A DNA stretch of 5,874 nt from contig JASLJL010000499.1 of assembly GCA_030152405.1 (NCBI GenBank), forward strand, positions 1-5,874, in the 5' to 3' direction. The position numbers were made by a program, and so were the translations under genes. The DNA is from Gordonia sp. (in: high G+C Gram-positive bacteria). GTDB taxonomy: Bacteria; Actinomycetota; Actinomycetes; Mycobacteriales; Mycobacteriaceae. Position 1 is the first letter of the stretch, and each line of letters starts with the position of its first letter. This document shows, piece after piece, positions 4,298-5,874 of the stretch. The notes under the pieces are model-generated. The model was not told the origin of the DNA. It did not search any database and worked only from the letters and a program-made list of their open reading frames with translations.

Positions 4298-5874
4298 TCA
4301 CACGGCGATGAGAGTGGCGTCGGCGACGCCGCGATAGCGGTCGGGAGTGCATGTCAGCACGATCACCTGGGCGTCGCCCGCGGCCCTGCCGAGCACCTGA
4401 GCCATCGATGTCAGACGTTTCGGATCGGTGTACCCGAGCGCGTCGTCGAGGATCACCGGGACGCCGTCCGCCTCGTCGACCAACGACGCGCACGCCAACC
4501 TCGCGAGAAGCCCCAGCTGTTCGCGTGCGCCGCCGGAGAGGGCCTCCACGTCGACGGTGACGCCGTCGAGTGTGCGCGTTCGGATCTGGAAGTCGTCGGC
4601 GACGTGGAACCCGACGCCGTCGCCGAACACCGGGGCCGCGAGCTCTTCCAAACGCCGCGTGAACGGGTCCACGTAGCGCGCCCTCGTCTCGTTGCGCTTG
4701 CGATGCAACGTCTCGTACAGGACCTTCGCTCCCCCGGCCCGCTGCGTGACGCGGCGGAGGGCGGCCTGGGCCGCGTCGTTCTCGGCGACCGCGTCGGACA
4801 GTTCGTCGAAGCGCCCGTCGGTGCGGCAGACCTCGAGCCGCGTGGTCAGCTCGGTCTGCAGTTTGCGCTGTTCGGTGATCTGCGCCCGCGTGCGCTCCAA
4901 CGCCGCATCGGCTTCGGCCGCCCGCGCGCGCACTCCGGCGACGTCGACGCGGACCGCGTCGGCAGCGACCTTCGACGCCGCGGCTCGCGCGTCCTCCAAC
5001 GCGCGCGCCGCCGCAGACGATCCGGCCACCAGATCGGCGTCGGACGCGTCCGCGACCGCGCGTTGCAGTTCTTCGCGCAGTGCGGCGACGGTCTGCGCGG
5101 CCCGGCCGCCGGACGCCTCCCACACCTCCAGCTTGGCCATCTGCTCACGTTCGCGTGAGCGCTCGTCGTCCCGGGCGCGCTCGAGACGGTTCACCGCAGT
5201 CACGGCGTCCCGCTCGCGGACACGGAGTGCGCCCACATCCTCGGCGTCGATCGGGTCGGCCTCGGGAATTCGTGACGCCACGGTCTCCCGCTCAGCAGAG
5301 AGATCCTCCACCGTGCGGTCGCCGAGCTCACGGCGGATCGACCGCTCCAACTCGCGGATCCGACCGATCGCCTCGCCGCGTCGAGCCGCAGCAGGCGCGA
5401 CCTGTGACAGTGTCTCCACGGCACACCGCTCAAGCAGCTCCGATTCCCGCGTCCGCAGATCGTCGAGAGCCGAGGCCAGTGCGGCGGCGTCCGCGCCGGG
5501 GAGTACCTCGACACGCACCGACGGCGCCTCGATCGAGACCGCATGCGCAGCCGACCGTCGGGTCTCGCCGTCTGCTTCTTCGCCGTCGACGGTCACGCCG
5601 TCGACGAGCGGGGTCACCACGACCGTCGCTGCTCCGGCGTCCAACCGTGCCTGCGCACGAGCGATCTCCCGATCGAGCTCGGCGGCGAGTTGCACGTCGG
5701 CGTCGGTCGCGACCAGGTCGGAGACCGCGGCGGACGCACGAGTGAGTTCACCCTGTAGGCGCTCGACCTCACCGAGGATCGCATCCAGCTCGGCGAGCCT
5801 GCGGCGGTCGACGGTCACCGCCGCGGCTGCCTCGGCGGCCACGATTCGCTCCCGGAGCGCCGACAGCTTCGCCG
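4298..5874 (-). CDS. SMC/Rad50/YhaN-like coiled-coil AAA ATPase, C-terminal part (5' end beyond window)
   Basis: The C-terminal 520-odd residues of a DNA-repair-type ABC ATPase; the frame stays open past the right edge, so the N-terminal Walker A lobe is outside. The visible part is mostly Ala/Arg/Glu-rich coiled coil (about 5842-4740). It is broken by a beta-rich segment at about 5632-5492 with short Val/Thr/Gly/Asp strands. The C-terminal lobe has the ABC signature LSGGAREQ (4540-4517) and Walker B VPVILDDALGYTD (4462-4424), with Asp-Asp where many relatives have Asp-Glu. The segment VIVLTCTPDRY (about 4372-4340) sits where the switch histidine usually is. No CxxC zinc hook is present. Family relatives pair with an SbcD-like nuclease that is usually encoded next door, and would process DNA ends; that partner, if present, lies outside. 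A GTG at 5842 is inside the coiled coil and is not taken as the start. ATPase family sure; exact subfamily and role inferred. Confidence 0.88.
   Translation of the reverse strand, partial: AKLSALRERIVAAEAAAAVTVDRRRLAELDAILGEVERLQGELTRASAAVSDLVATDADVQLAAELDREIARAQARLDAGAATVVVTPLVDGVTVDGEEADGETRRSAAHAVSIEAPSVRVEVLPGADAAALASALDDLRTRESELLERCAVETLSQVAPAAARRGEAIGRIRELERSIRRELGDRTVEDLSAERETVASRIPEADPIDAEDVGALRVRERDAVTAVNRLERARDDERSREREQMAKLEVWEASGGRAAQTVAALREELQRAVADASDADLVAGSSAAARALEDARAAASKVAADAVRVDVAGVRARAAEADAALERTRAQITEQRKLQTELTTRLEVCRTDGRFDELSDAVAENDAAQAALRRVTQRAGGAKVLYETLHRKRNETRARYVDPFTRRLEELAAPVFGDGVGFHVADDFQIRTRTLDGVTVDVEALSGGAREQLGLLARLACASLVDEADGVPVILDDALGYTDPKRLTSMAQVLGRAAGDAQVIVLTCTPDRYRGVADATLIAV

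Noticed and set aside
4056..5123. Minus-strand open frame of 355 codons overlapping the ATPase and the tRNA
   Set aside because: It is Arg/Gly-rich, runs through the tRNA gene, and lies in another frame over the ATPase, whose frame has clear ABC motifs.
1..5874. CRISPR arrays, insertion sequences, phage genes or defence clusters
   Set aside because: No regularly spaced repeats, transposase motifs or phage-like genes were seen on either strand.

Overview
The window is about two-thirds G+C, has codons ending mostly in G or C, and carries an actinobacterial-type ECF41 (SigJ-like) sigma factor and an actinobacterial-type SMC-like ATPase. This suggests a high-GC actinomycete. A mycolic-acid group genus such as Gordonia, Rhodococcus or a relative is a reasonable guess, but the sequence alone does not fix the genus. 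Coding is dense. The longest stretches without a gene are 3462-3642 and 4012-4155.

Left block (1-1559): a divergent pair. A 14-TM-type MFS drug-exporter gene runs leftward off the window edge. A small HxlR-family redox-type regulator runs rightward. Only 66 bp separate them, and this gap holds a perfect 5-3-5 inverted repeat inside a 7-bp direct repeat. This is the usual layout of a local regulator controlling an exporter.

Middle block (1561-3527, minus strand): a two-gene operon in which an FAD/NAD(P)-type oxidoreductase is followed, with a 4-bp ATGA overlap, by an ECF41 sigma factor. The sigma factor shows all three hallmarks of its family: WLPEP in the linker, DGGG, and NPxKL in the SnoaL-like C-terminal extension. 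A TGTCACA-N16-TGTCCC element lies upstream of the oxidoreductase and resembles the promoters known for ECF41/SigJ. The unit is therefore probably autoregulated, and this promoter argues for the downstream start codon of the oxidoreductase. The HxlR and sigma stop codons face each other with one base between them.

Right block (3643-5874): a small VOC (glyoxalase/dioxygenase-fold) protein gene on the plus strand is followed, 6 nt after its stop, by a very long imperfect hairpin (35 pairs). Its four wobble pairs work only as plus-strand RNA. It faces a compact hairpin with a T-run that ends a minus-strand tRNA-Arg(CCG) gene. Upstream of the tRNA on the minus strand lies the 3' part of a long SMC/Rad50/YhaN-like ATPase, with a beta-rich insertion in its coiled coil and no CxxC zinc hook.

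No clearly new multi-gene system is visible. The parts most worth follow-up are the ECF41 operon with its promoter, the long strand-asymmetric hairpin, and the unusual insertion in the ATPase.
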